DNA of 64,000 bases, from NCBI GenBank assembly GCA_963700895.1, contig CAVOZI010000004.1:62001-126000 (forward strand). The letters are read 5' to 3'. The position numbers were made by a program, and so were the translations under genes. The notes under the pieces were generated by a model. The model saw nothing but the letters and a program-made list of their open reading frames with translations. It did no database searches and was not told the DNA's origin. Within the stretch, counting starts at the first letter, position 1; each line of letters starts with the position of its first letter. Positions 17,903-25,016 of this stretch are shown here, piece after piece. This stretch comes from Anderseniella sp963700895. GTDB taxonomy: Bacteria > Pseudomonadota > Alphaproteobacteria > Rhizobiales > Aestuariivirgaceae.

Positions 17903-19282
17903 CTACCCCAGAAGTTTCAGCCAGCGCTTCGCTTCGCGCCTTACATTGGCCGGCGCGGTGCCGCCAAAGCTGTTGCGCGAGCGGGCCGAGGCTTCTGGCG
18001 TCAGTACGGACAAGACGTCGCGGGTGATGCGTGGCTCCACCGACTGCATGTCTTCAAGCGCCAGCTGATCAAGGCCAATGCCTTGCTTCTCGGCCATGGC
18101 GACAAGGGCGCCGGTGACGTGATGCGCATCGCGGAACGGCATCGCCAGCACGCGCACCAGCCAGTCGGCAAGGTCTGTCGCGGTGGAATAGCCCGAACCA
18201 GCGGCCGCCGCCATCCGCTTTGTCACCGGCTCCATGTCGGCGGCCATGCCGGTCATGGCGGCAATGGCGAGCGACAGGTTGTCGATGGCGTCGAAGGCGG
18301 GCTCCTTGTCTTCCTGCATGTCCTTGGAATAGGTCAGCGGCAGTCCCTTCATCACCAGCATCAGGCTGGTGAAGGCGCCAAGAATGCGTCCCGGCTTGGC
18401 GCGGATGAGTTCAGCCGCGTCAGGGTTTTTCTTTTGCGGCATGATCGAGGAACCGGTGGTGAACTGGTCCGACAGCCGGATGAAGCCGAACTGCGGCGTC
18501 GACCAGATGACCAGTTCCTCGGCAAAGCGCGACAGGTGCATGGCGCAGATGGACGCCGCCGCCAGCATTTCGAGCACGAAGTCCCGGTCGGCGACCGAGT
18601 CGAGTGAATTGCGGGTGGGCCGGTCGAAACCGAGCGCTTTCGCCGTCATGGCCCGGTCGATGGGGAACGAGGTGCCGGCAAGCGCTGCTGCGCCCAGCGG
18701 CGACTCGTTCATCCGCTTGCGGGCATCAGCAAAGCGCGAGCGGTCGCGCGCCAGCATTTCCACATAGGCCAGAAGGTGGTGGCCAAAGGTAACCGGCTGG
18801 GCAGTCTGCAGGTGGGTGAAGCCGGGCATGATGTCGCCGGCGTGCTTCAGTGCCTTTTCTGCAAGCACCTTCTGCAGGCCGGCCAGTTGCGCATCAAAGC
18901 TGTCGAGGCAATCGCGCACATAGAGCTTGAAGTCGGTGGCAACCTGGTCATTGCGCGAGCGTGCGGTGTGAAGCCGGCCGGCAGGTGCGCCGATGCGGTC
19001 CTTCAGTGCGGATTCCACGTTCATGTGAATGTCTTCAAGCGCGGTGGAGAAAGTGAAGTTGCCGGCCTCGATGTCCTTCTCGATGGCCTTCAGTCCCTTC
19101 ACAATCTCGCGAACGTCGGCCTTCGGTATGATGCCGCATTCGCCCAGCATGGTCGCGTGTGCTATGGACCCGGCGATGTCCTGGGCATGCAGGCGCTGGT
19201 CGAAGCTGATCGACGCGTTGATCTTTTCCATGATTTCGCCGGGGCCGGACTGGAACCTGCCGCCCCACATCTTGTTTGTCAT
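17903..19282 (-). CDS. argH: Argininosuccinate lyase
   Basis: Last enzyme of arginine synthesis, splitting argininosuccinate to arginine and fumarate. The superfamily signature GSSIMPQKKNPD is at residues 277-288, holding the catalytic serine. Other blocks are the N-terminal MWGGRF, DIHMNVESAL, RSRNDQVATD near 109-117, and FTHLQTAQPVTFGHH with catalytic His157. The 459 residues match the family length. The start ATG 19282 is 51 bases from the divergent tlpA start, so the two genes share a short promoter region. It heads the argH-lptM-lysA group. Confidence 0.95.
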   Translation of the reverse strand: MTNKMWGGRFQSGPGEIMEKINASISFDQRLHAQDIAGSIAHATMLGECGIIPKADVREIVKGLKAIEKDIEAGNFTFSTALEDIHMNVESALKDRIGAPAGRLHTARSRNDQVATDFKLYVRDCLDSFDAQLAGLQKVLAEKALKHAGDIMPGFTHLQTAQPVTFGHHLLAYVEMLARDRSRFADARKRMNESPLGAAALAGTSFPIDRAMTAKALGFDRPTRNSLDSVADRDFVLEMLAAASICAMHLSRFAEELVIWSTPQFGFIRLSDQFTTGSSIMPQKKNPDAAELIRAKPGRILGAFTSLMLVMKGLPLTYSKDMQEDKEPAFDAIDNLSLAIAAMTGMAADMEPVTKRMAAAAGSGYSTATDLADWLVRVLAMPFRDAHHVTGALVAMAEKQGIGLDQLALEDMQSVEPRITRDVLSVLTPEASARSRNSFGGTAPANVRREAKRWLKLLG

Positions 19283-19333
19283 ATCGAGATCCGCCTCAAG
19301 TTCAAGAAACCGCCAGCCGTCAATGGAGAGACC

Positions 19334-19990
19334 ATGCCAAAGCCAGAGCCTTCAACCAGCACTGTACGTCCGCGCAAGCGTGTAGCCGGCATTGTCACTG
19401 CCGTCGCCGTTGCGGCGCTGGCCGGGGTTTACGCGATGTTCGGGGTTGATGGCAATGCGCCAGAGGGCTCCGCGCCGGCCCAGGCGGGCGAGACAGCGCT
19501 CGACAAGTCGCTGTCGACCGGCGCCATTGCGGCGTTCGTGTTCAAGCCGGACCGGCCGGCCATCGAGTCCGGCGCGTTCAAGGATGGCAATGGCAAGGAG
19601 CTGACACTGGCGGACTGGAAGGGCCGTGTTGTGCTGGTCAACCTGTGGGCAACGTGGTGCGCGCCTTGCCGCAAGGAGATGCCGGACCTGGCGCAGTTGC
19701 AGAAGGATTATGGCGGCGACGATTTCGAAGTGGTGGCGATCAGCGTCGACCTCAAGGGAGCCGAAGCATCGTCCGCCTTTCTCAAGGAAGTGAACGCCGA
19801 CAACCTGGCGCTTTACGTGGAGCCGACCACCCGGATCATGAAGCAGTTGGGCGCCATCGGGCTGCCGCTGACCATCCTGATCGACCGCCAGGGCGGCGAG
19901 ATCGGCAGGCTGCTCGGTCCCGCCCACTGGACGGCTCCGGAGGCACGCAAGCTGATCGAGACCGCAATTGCGGAGAAGCCGGCCGGTTAG
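19334..19990 (+). CDS. tlpA: TlpA family thiol:disulfide oxidoreductase
   Basis: Membrane-anchored thioredoxin-like protein that reduces disulfides in the periplasm, as in cytochrome oxidase maturation. One N-terminal membrane segment (VAGIVTAVAVAALAGVYAMF) is followed by the AhpC/TSA-like thioredoxin fold with the redox motif WCAPC at residues 108-112, within VVLVNLWATWCAPCRKEMP. The cis-proline loop is GLPLTILID. ATG 19334 is chosen because earlier in-frame codons belong to the region antisense to argH. The position divergent from argH is conserved in Hyphomicrobiales. Its stop overlaps by 4 bases the stop of the next gene, which is convergent. Confidence 0.88.
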   Translation: MPKPEPSTSTVRPRKRVAGIVTAVAVAALAGVYAMFGVDGNAPEGSAPAQAGETALDKSLSTGAIAAFVFKPDRPAIESGAFKDGNGKELTLADWKGRVVLVNLWATWCAPCRKEMPDLAQLQKDYGGDDFEVVAISVDLKGAEASSAFLKEVNADNLALYVEPTTRIMKQLGAIGLPLTILIDRQGGEIGRLLGPAHWTAPEARKLIETAIAEKPAG

Positions 19991-20622
19991 CGCTCGGCCA
20001 GCCACGTGCGGGCGTCGTCGAGGTTCGGCAGCCGCGCCCAACCTTCCGGCGTTTCCACGGCAATGGAGCCATCTTCCAGCGTCATGGCAAGGTGACCATC
20101 GAGGTCGAACTCGTCCATGGCAAGCGGCCACAGGCGCGGGTCGGACATGTCGGGTACAATTTCGGCACGCGTTGGCGTGGCGGGTGCGGTCTGGTAAGGC
20201 GGCAGATCCGGCACATCGTCATCCGCGCGCTGCGGGATATCGCCGCCGGGCGTCCCGAGGCCGAGCATCTCTTCCCTGTCCTCGCCGCCTTGCGGCCTTG
20301 ATGCCGTGAAGTCCGGTATGTCCGCCGTGGCAGAGGCAGCCGGCGCCGCGACGCCCAGTCCGCGCTCCAGCAGCCGTGCGGTATTGTTCGCTGTATCAAT
20401 CATGGCACGGGCCATGGTTGCATTGACGATGGCGAGCAACCCGAGTGCGGCGGTGGTGGCGCCTCCGGCCATCAGCAGCGCACCGGCCGCCATGCCGAAG
20501 TCGCTTTGCAGCAGGGCGTATATGCCATACCCGATCAGCCCGAGGCCACCGATCACGGCAACCCAGCCTAGAGCGGCAACGAGCTTGACGATGCCGCCGC
20601 CGGAAGTGGAGTCGTCAGACAT
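19987..20622 (-). CDS. Hypothetical membrane protein
   Basis: A 211-residue protein of unknown function. Two membrane segments lie in the first 70 residues (VKLVAALGWVAVIGGLGLIG and ALLMAGGATTAALGLLAIV), separated by a short loop. A predicted disordered, acidic and proline-rich linker follows (residues 95-160, with DDDVPDLPPYQ). The C-terminal 50 residues contain a compact segment, DLDGHLAMTLEDGSIAVETP, that repeats a short strand-turn pattern. No enzyme motif is visible. It converges with tlpA and lies downstream of hbd only in coordinate terms, as both read on the minus strand. Confidence 0.6.
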   Translation of the reverse strand: MSDDSTSGGGIVKLVAALGWVAVIGGLGLIGYGIYALLQSDFGMAAGALLMAGGATTAALGLLAIVNATMARAMIDTANNTARLLERGLGVAAPAASATADIPDFTASRPQGGEDREEMLGLGTPGGDIPQRADDDVPDLPPYQTAPATPTRAEIVPDMSDPRLWPLAMDEFDLDGHLAMTLEDGSIAVETPEGWARLPNLDDARTWLAER

Positions 20623-20703
20623 GCGCGTACCCCCGTACCTGTCCCTGTCTCAAGGACAAGTTGAACACAATTCGGGGCGTTCGGCAAACGCGGATACGGC
20701 AGG

Positions 20704-21579
20704 CTACCGGGTCGGCACCGGCGTCTCGCCGCGATAGTCGTAGAAGCCGCGCTGGGTCTTGCGGCCCAGCCAGCCGGCCTCGACATACTTCACCAGCAGC
20801 GGGCATGGCCGGTACTTGGAATCCGCCAACCCGTCGTACAGCACCTGCATGATGGACAGGCAGGTATCGAGGCCGATGAAGTCTGCAAGCTCGAGCGGAC
20901 CCATCGGGTGGTTGGCGCCCAGCTTCATGGCCTTGTCGATGGCTTCGACCGAGCCAACGCCCTCATACAGCGTATAGACCGCCTCGTTGATCATCGGCAG
21001 CAGCACGCGGTTGACGATGAAGGCCGGAAAGTCCTCGGCCACGGCAACCGACTTGCCCAGCGTGCCGGTGAATTCGCGAACTTCCTGGAAGATCTCGTCG
21101 CCGGTGGCGATGCCGCGGATCAGCTCGACCAGTTCCATCACCGGCACCGGGTTCATGAAATGGATGCCCATGAACTTCTCCGGCCGGTTCGTACCCGCCG
21201 CAAGGCGCGTGATGGAGATCGAGGACGTGTTGGAGCCGATCAGGCAGCTTTCCTTGAGGTGGGGGCACAGGTCGGTGAAAATCTTGCGCTTGACTGTCTC
21301 GTCCTCGATGGCGGATTCGATGATGAGGTCACAGTCGCCGAATTGCTCGAACTTCGCTGCCGGGGTGATCCGTTCCAGCGCGGTCTTGCGCTGGTCCTCG
21401 GTGATCTTTTCGGAGCGCACCTGCCGGGCCATGTTGCCGTTGATGGTCGCGAGGCCCTTCTCGATGGCTTCCCTGGAGATGTCGTAAAGGCCGACGTCGT
21501 ATCCGGCCAGGGCGCACACATGGGCGATGCCGGAGCCCATCTGGCCTGCGCCGATCACGCCTACTTTGCTGATGGTCAT
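20704..21579 (-). CDS. hbd: 3-hydroxybutyryl-CoA dehydrogenase
   Basis: NAD(P)-dependent oxidoreductase of 3-hydroxyacyl-CoA, used in fatty-acid or polyhydroxybutyrate metabolism. The nucleotide-binding loop is VGVIGAGQMGSGIAHVCALA at the N-terminus. Catalytic-region blocks are GSNTSSISITRLA and GIHFMNPVPVMELVELIRG with the conserved His and Asn, and the C-terminal domain has DFPAFIVNRVLLPMINEA. The start is ATG 21579, giving 291 residues, a typical length. It lies 156 bases downstream of etfA on the same strand, past a hairpin, and links acyl-CoA oxidation to the flavoprotein genes. Confidence 0.92.
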   Translation of the reverse strand: MTISKVGVIGAGQMGSGIAHVCALAGYDVGLYDISREAIEKGLATINGNMARQVRSEKITEDQRKTALERITPAAKFEQFGDCDLIIESAIEDETVKRKIFTDLCPHLKESCLIGSNTSSISITRLAAGTNRPEKFMGIHFMNPVPVMELVELIRGIATGDEIFQEVREFTGTLGKSVAVAEDFPAFIVNRVLLPMINEAVYTLYEGVGSVEAIDKAMKLGANHPMGPLELADFIGLDTCLSIMQVLYDGLADSKYRPCPLLVKYVEAGWLGRKTQRGFYDYRGETPVPTR

Positions 21580-21667
21580 TTGATATTGTTCTCTTGCGTT
21601 CGTCGGACGCGGGAGACTATCGCGCACGGCCGGTTGCGGCAAGCAACTTTAACGCACTGCAGCAAAC

Positions 21668-21697
21668 AACCCGCCGGGCGTTTCCGCACGGCGGGTT
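21668..21697 (-). terminator. Hairpin after etfA
   Basis: An 8-base perfect stem (AACCCGCC with GGCGGGTT) with a 14-base loop, 39 bases past the etfA stop on the minus strand. Reading the minus strand it is followed by TTGTTTGCT, a weak T-rich tail. It probably ends the etfB-etfA transcript before hbd. Confidence 0.55.
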
Positions 21698-21735
21698 GGG
21701 TAATTCGCGGCCTTGGCGGGCCTGCCGCAACGTTG

Positions 21736-22677
21736 TCAGTAGCCGGCCTTGGCCAGTTCGGCTTCCAGTTCGGGCACCGCCTGGAACAGGTCGGCCACGA
21801 GGCCATAGTCGGCCACCTGGAAGATCGGAGCTTCCTCGTCCTTGTTGATGGCGACGATCACCTTCGAGTCCTTCATGCCGGCCAGGTGCTGGATGGCGCC
21901 GGAAATGCCGACTGCGATGTACAGGTCGGGGGCGACCACCTTGCCGGTCTGGCCGACCTGGTAATCGTTCGGCACGTAGCCTGCGTCCACGGCAGCGCGC
22001 GAGGCGCCGACGGCGGCGTTGAGCTTGTCGGCCACCTTTTCCAGCATGGCGAAGTTCTCACCGTTCTGCATGCCGCGGCCACCGGATACGATGATCGAGG
22101 CCGAGGTCAGCTCGGGCCGGTCCGACTTGGACAGGTTCTCGCCCTGGTAGGAGGTCAGGCCCGGATCAGCCGGGGCATCGACCTTCTCGATGGCGGCGGA
22201 ACCGCCGGTGCCCGCCGCTTCGAAGGAAGCGGTGAGGACGGTGACGACCTTCTTCTTGCCGGTTGCCTGCACGGTCTGGATGGCGTTACCGGCATAGATC
22301 GGGCGTTCGAAGGTGTCGGCAGACTTCACCGCAATGATGCCGGAGACCTGCATCTCGTCGAGCAGGGCGGCCACGCGCGGGCTGATGTTCTTGCCGCTGG
22401 TGGTGGCGGGGGCAACCATGGCGTCATGGCTGGCCATCAGGTTCACGATAAGCGCGGCCATCGGCTCGGCCAGCGGACGCTCGAACATGGCGTGATCGCA
22501 ATGGAGCACCTTCTTCACCCCGGCAAGGCCGGCGGCTTCCCTGGCGGCGCCGTCAGCCTTGTGGCCGGCGACCAGCACGTGCACGTCGCCGCCCATCTGG
22601 GTGGCGGCGGTCAGCGCCTTGTGGGTGGCATCCTTGAGGCCGGCATTGTCGTGTTCAGCAATGAGGAGAATGGCCAT
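21736..22677 (-). CDS. etfA: Electron transfer flavoprotein, alpha subunit
   Basis: FAD-binding subunit of the heterodimer that carries electrons from acyl-CoA dehydrogenases to the quinone pool. The N-terminal domain begins MAILLIAEHDNAGL. The C-terminal FAD signature includes RPELTSASIIVSGGRGMQN, then GQTGKVVAPDLYIAVGISG and GAIQHLAGMKDSKVIVAINK. The 313 residues match the family. It follows etfB with a 3-base gap, the normal etfBA order, and the pair is probably one operon. Confidence 0.95.
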   Translation of the reverse strand: MAILLIAEHDNAGLKDATHKALTAATQMGGDVHVLVAGHKADGAAREAAGLAGVKKVLHCDHAMFERPLAEPMAALIVNLMASHDAMVAPATTSGKNISPRVAALLDEMQVSGIIAVKSADTFERPIYAGNAIQTVQATGKKKVVTVLTASFEAAGTGGSAAIEKVDAPADPGLTSYQGENLSKSDRPELTSASIIVSGGRGMQNGENFAMLEKVADKLNAAVGASRAAVDAGYVPNDYQVGQTGKVVAPDLYIAVGISGAIQHLAGMKDSKVIVAINKDEEAPIFQVADYGLVADLFQAVPELEAELAKAGY

Positions 22678-22680
22678 GAC

Positions 22681-23430
22681 TTAGATAACTCCTGCTTCGT
22701 TCTTCAGCTTGTCGACGAGTTCGGCAACCGAGGCGACCTTCTTGCCGCCCTGCCGGGCCGGCGGTTCGGTGGTGGATACCACCTTCAGCTTCGGCGCCAG
22801 GTCGACGCCCATGTCGGCGGCCACCTTCTCATCGAGCGGCTTCTTCTTGGCCTTCATGATGTTTGGCAGCGAGGCGTAGCGCGGCTGGTTGAGGCGCAGG
22901 TCCGTGGTGACGATCATTGGCATCTTGCACTTGATGGTCTGCAGGCCGCCGTCGATCTCGCGGGTAACGGTGGCGCTGTCACCGGCAATCTCGACCTTGG
23001 AGGCGAACGCGGCTTGCGACCAGCCGAGCAGCGCCGACAACATCTGGCCGGTCTGGTTGCAGTCGTCGTCGATGGCCTGCTTGCCGAGGATGACCAGACC
23101 GGGCTGTTCTTCGTCGATCACCTTCTTCAGCAGCTTGGCGACGGCGAGCGGCTCGACATAATCGTCATGCTTGATCAGGATGCCGCGGTCTGCGCCCATT
23201 GCAAGGGCGGTACGGATGGTTTCCTGGGCCTGCTGCGGGCCAACCGACACGGCAATGATCTCGCTGGCGGTGCCTGCTTCCCTGAGGCGGATAGCCTCTT
23301 CCACCGCAATCTCGTCGAACGGGTTCATCGACATCTTGACGTTGGCCAGTTCGACACCTGACCCGTCGGCCTTGACGCGGATCTTGACGTTGTAGTCGAC
23401 GACCCGCTTGACAGCGACCAGAACTTTCAT
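22681..23430 (-). CDS. etfB: Electron transfer flavoprotein, beta subunit
   Basis: AMP-binding partner of EtfA. The start ATG 23430 gives MKVLVAVKRVVDYNVKIRVK, the standard beginning. The ETF-beta blocks are MNPFDEIAVEEAIRLRE, VIAVSVGPQQAQETIRTALA and LVILGKQAIDDDCNQTGQM, with MPMIVTTDLRLNQPRYASLP, the conserved segment near residue 180. The C-terminus is the arm region that holds the alpha subunit. A TTG nine bases upstream is possible but unlikely. The first gene of the etf pair, it has a 210-base upstream gap with no other gene. Confidence 0.95.
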   Translation of the reverse strand: MKVLVAVKRVVDYNVKIRVKADGSGVELANVKMSMNPFDEIAVEEAIRLREAGTASEIIAVSVGPQQAQETIRTALAMGADRGILIKHDDYVEPLAVAKLLKKVIDEEQPGLVILGKQAIDDDCNQTGQMLSALLGWSQAAFASKVEIAGDSATVTREIDGGLQTIKCKMPMIVTTDLRLNQPRYASLPNIMKAKKKPLDEKVAADMGVDLAPKLKVVSTTEPPARQGGKKVASVAELVDKLKNEAGVI

Positions 23431-23640
23431 CGCAAGCAATCTCTCTCGTTAGTCGTGATGGCGCCGCAGAATAGGGCGTGGCGCCGGGGTTACTTTGCCG
23501 TCACGGACATGCTGTTTGCATTTCGCGCGCGGACCGTAGGGGGCAGGCGCGGCTGGCGTCAATGCGAATATCGTCGATTCACGGCCAATTGCGACCTCTG
23601 GTCCGCATTTTGACCGCGGTTGGTACCTCAAATGTGGCGA

Positions 23641-24345
23641 TCAGGCGAGGCGTGCGCCCAGCGTGCGGCGGAACAGGCTGGCAATCAGGAAGCCTGCGGC
23701 AAAGCCGCCAATATGGGCCCACCAGGCGACCAGGACCTCGTTCTGTCCGTCATCGATGTAAAGCGCCAGAACCTGGAAGCCGATCCACATGGCCAACGCC
23801 CACAAGGCGGAGATGCGGAACGGGATCGGCAGTTTCATGAACAGCACCCAGACGCGCGCCTTTGGGAAGAGTACCAGGTAGGCGCCGAGGATGCCCGATA
23901 CCGCGCCCGATGCGCCGACCAGCGGCACGGTCGAATCCGGGCTGGCGACGATATGGGCGCCGGCGGCGATGATGCCGCTCAGGAAGTACAGCAGCAGAAA
24001 TCCGACATGGCCGAAGGCGTCCTCGACGTTATCAGCGAACACCCACATGAACGCCATGTTGGCGGCGAGATGCAGCCAGCCGCCATGAATGAAGGTGTAG
24101 GTGATCAATGTCAGCGGCTCCGGCACCGACAGCAGGCCTGATGCACCCGCGCTCGCCGTATTGCCGATGTGGCCGATCTCGGCCGGCACCAGGCCGAAGG
24201 AGGTGGCCAGCGCCAGGTGGCTCACCCCCAGGTTGCCGTAGGTGAGCAGCAGATGCACGGCAATGTTGAGGAGGATGATCGCACCGGTCACGAACTGGAA
24301 GCGGATCACGCGAAGCGTGTTGTCATCATGCAGCGGTACGAACAT
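23641..24345 (-). CDS. Rhomboid family intramembrane serine protease
   Basis: An integral membrane protein of about 234 residues with six likely membrane segments. The catalytic serine is in LVGASGAVSGILGAYL and the catalytic histidine in WWAHIGGFAAGFLIAS. The conserved helix 2 pattern FIHGGWLHLAANMAFMWVF is also present. Rhomboids cut substrates inside the membrane; the substrate here is unknown. I chose ATG 24345 (MFVPLHDDNTLR), a start shared by many alphaproteobacterial members. The C-terminal rhomboid helices keep the usual order. It lies 28 bases downstream of the adenosyltransferase gene on the same strand. Confidence 0.9.
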   Translation of the reverse strand: MFVPLHDDNTLRVIRFQFVTGAIILLNIAVHLLLTYGNLGVSHLALATSFGLVPAEIGHIGNTASAGASGLLSVPEPLTLITYTFIHGGWLHLAANMAFMWVFADNVEDAFGHVGFLLLYFLSGIIAAGAHIVASPDSTVPLVGASGAVSGILGAYLVLFPKARVWVLFMKLPIPFRISALWALAMWIGFQVLALYIDDGQNEVLVAWWAHIGGFAAGFLIASLFRRTLGARLA

Positions 24346-24373
24346 GAACAGGATTCCCTCGTTGCGGCGCTGC

Positions 24374-24964
24374 TCAGGCTGATTGCGTGGCGCCGGGCCG
24401 CCACAGCACGTCGCCGCCGTGCCGGGCATTCACCCAGCGGCTGGCGACGAACAGGAAATCCGATAGCCGGTTCAGATAGGTGGCGGCCTCCGGCGTAACG
24501 TGCTCGCCGGGAATGGTGGCAAGCTCGACGATGTGGCGTTCGGCGCGCCGGCACACCGTGCGGGCCTGGTGCAGGAAGGCCGCGGCCGGATGGCCGCCGG
24601 GCAGCACGAAGGAGCGCAACGGCTCCAGCTCCGAGTTGAGCTGGTCGATCTCGGCCTCCAGCCGGTACACCTGGGCCTGCTTGATGCGCAGCGGCTCCCA
24701 TTCCACCTTCTCACCGGTGTCGGGTGTGCACAGGTCCGCGCCAAGGTCGAACATGTCGTTCTGGATGCGCGCCAGCATGGCGTCGAGCACGGCCAGGTGC
24801 GCGTCGACGGTATGCAGGCGCACCACGCCGAGGATCGAATTGGCCTCGTCCACAGTGCCATAGCTGGCGATGCGGGCGTGGAACTTTGGTAACCGCTGGC
24901 CGGTGGACAGGGCAGTGGTGCCGTCGTCGCCGGTCTTGGTGTAGATCCTGTTGAGTACGACCAT
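24374..24964 (-). CDS. Cob(I)alamin adenosyltransferase, PduO type
   Basis: Transfers adenosyl from ATP to cob(I)alamin, making coenzyme B12. The N-terminal ATP-binding motif is RIYTKTGDDGTTALSTGQ. Further blocks are YGTVDEANSILG, CRRAERHIVEL with catalytic arginines, and NRLSDFLFVASRWVN at the end. The length of 196 residues and the start ATG 24964 are typical. The product is the cofactor needed by the class II ribonucleotide reductase at 5.5-7.9 kb. It lies just before the rhomboid gene, a pairing common in alphaproteobacteria. Confidence 0.93.
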   Translation of the reverse strand: MVVLNRIYTKTGDDGTTALSTGQRLPKFHARIASYGTVDEANSILGVVRLHTVDAHLAVLDAMLARIQNDMFDLGADLCTPDTGEKVEWEPLRIKQAQVYRLEAEIDQLNSELEPLRSFVLPGGHPAAAFLHQARTVCRRAERHIVELATIPGEHVTPEAATYLNRLSDFLFVASRWVNARHGGDVLWRPGATQSA

Positions 24965-25016
24965 TGCTGTCTTCCGGTTGGTGCGTTGAGGGGCGACGGT
25001 ATGCAATCGCGGGCGA

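Noticed and set aside
20908..23361. An 817-codon plus-strand open frame
   Set aside because: It lies antisense to hbd, etfA and etfB, which are clearly conserved; long antisense frames are expected in GC-rich DNA.
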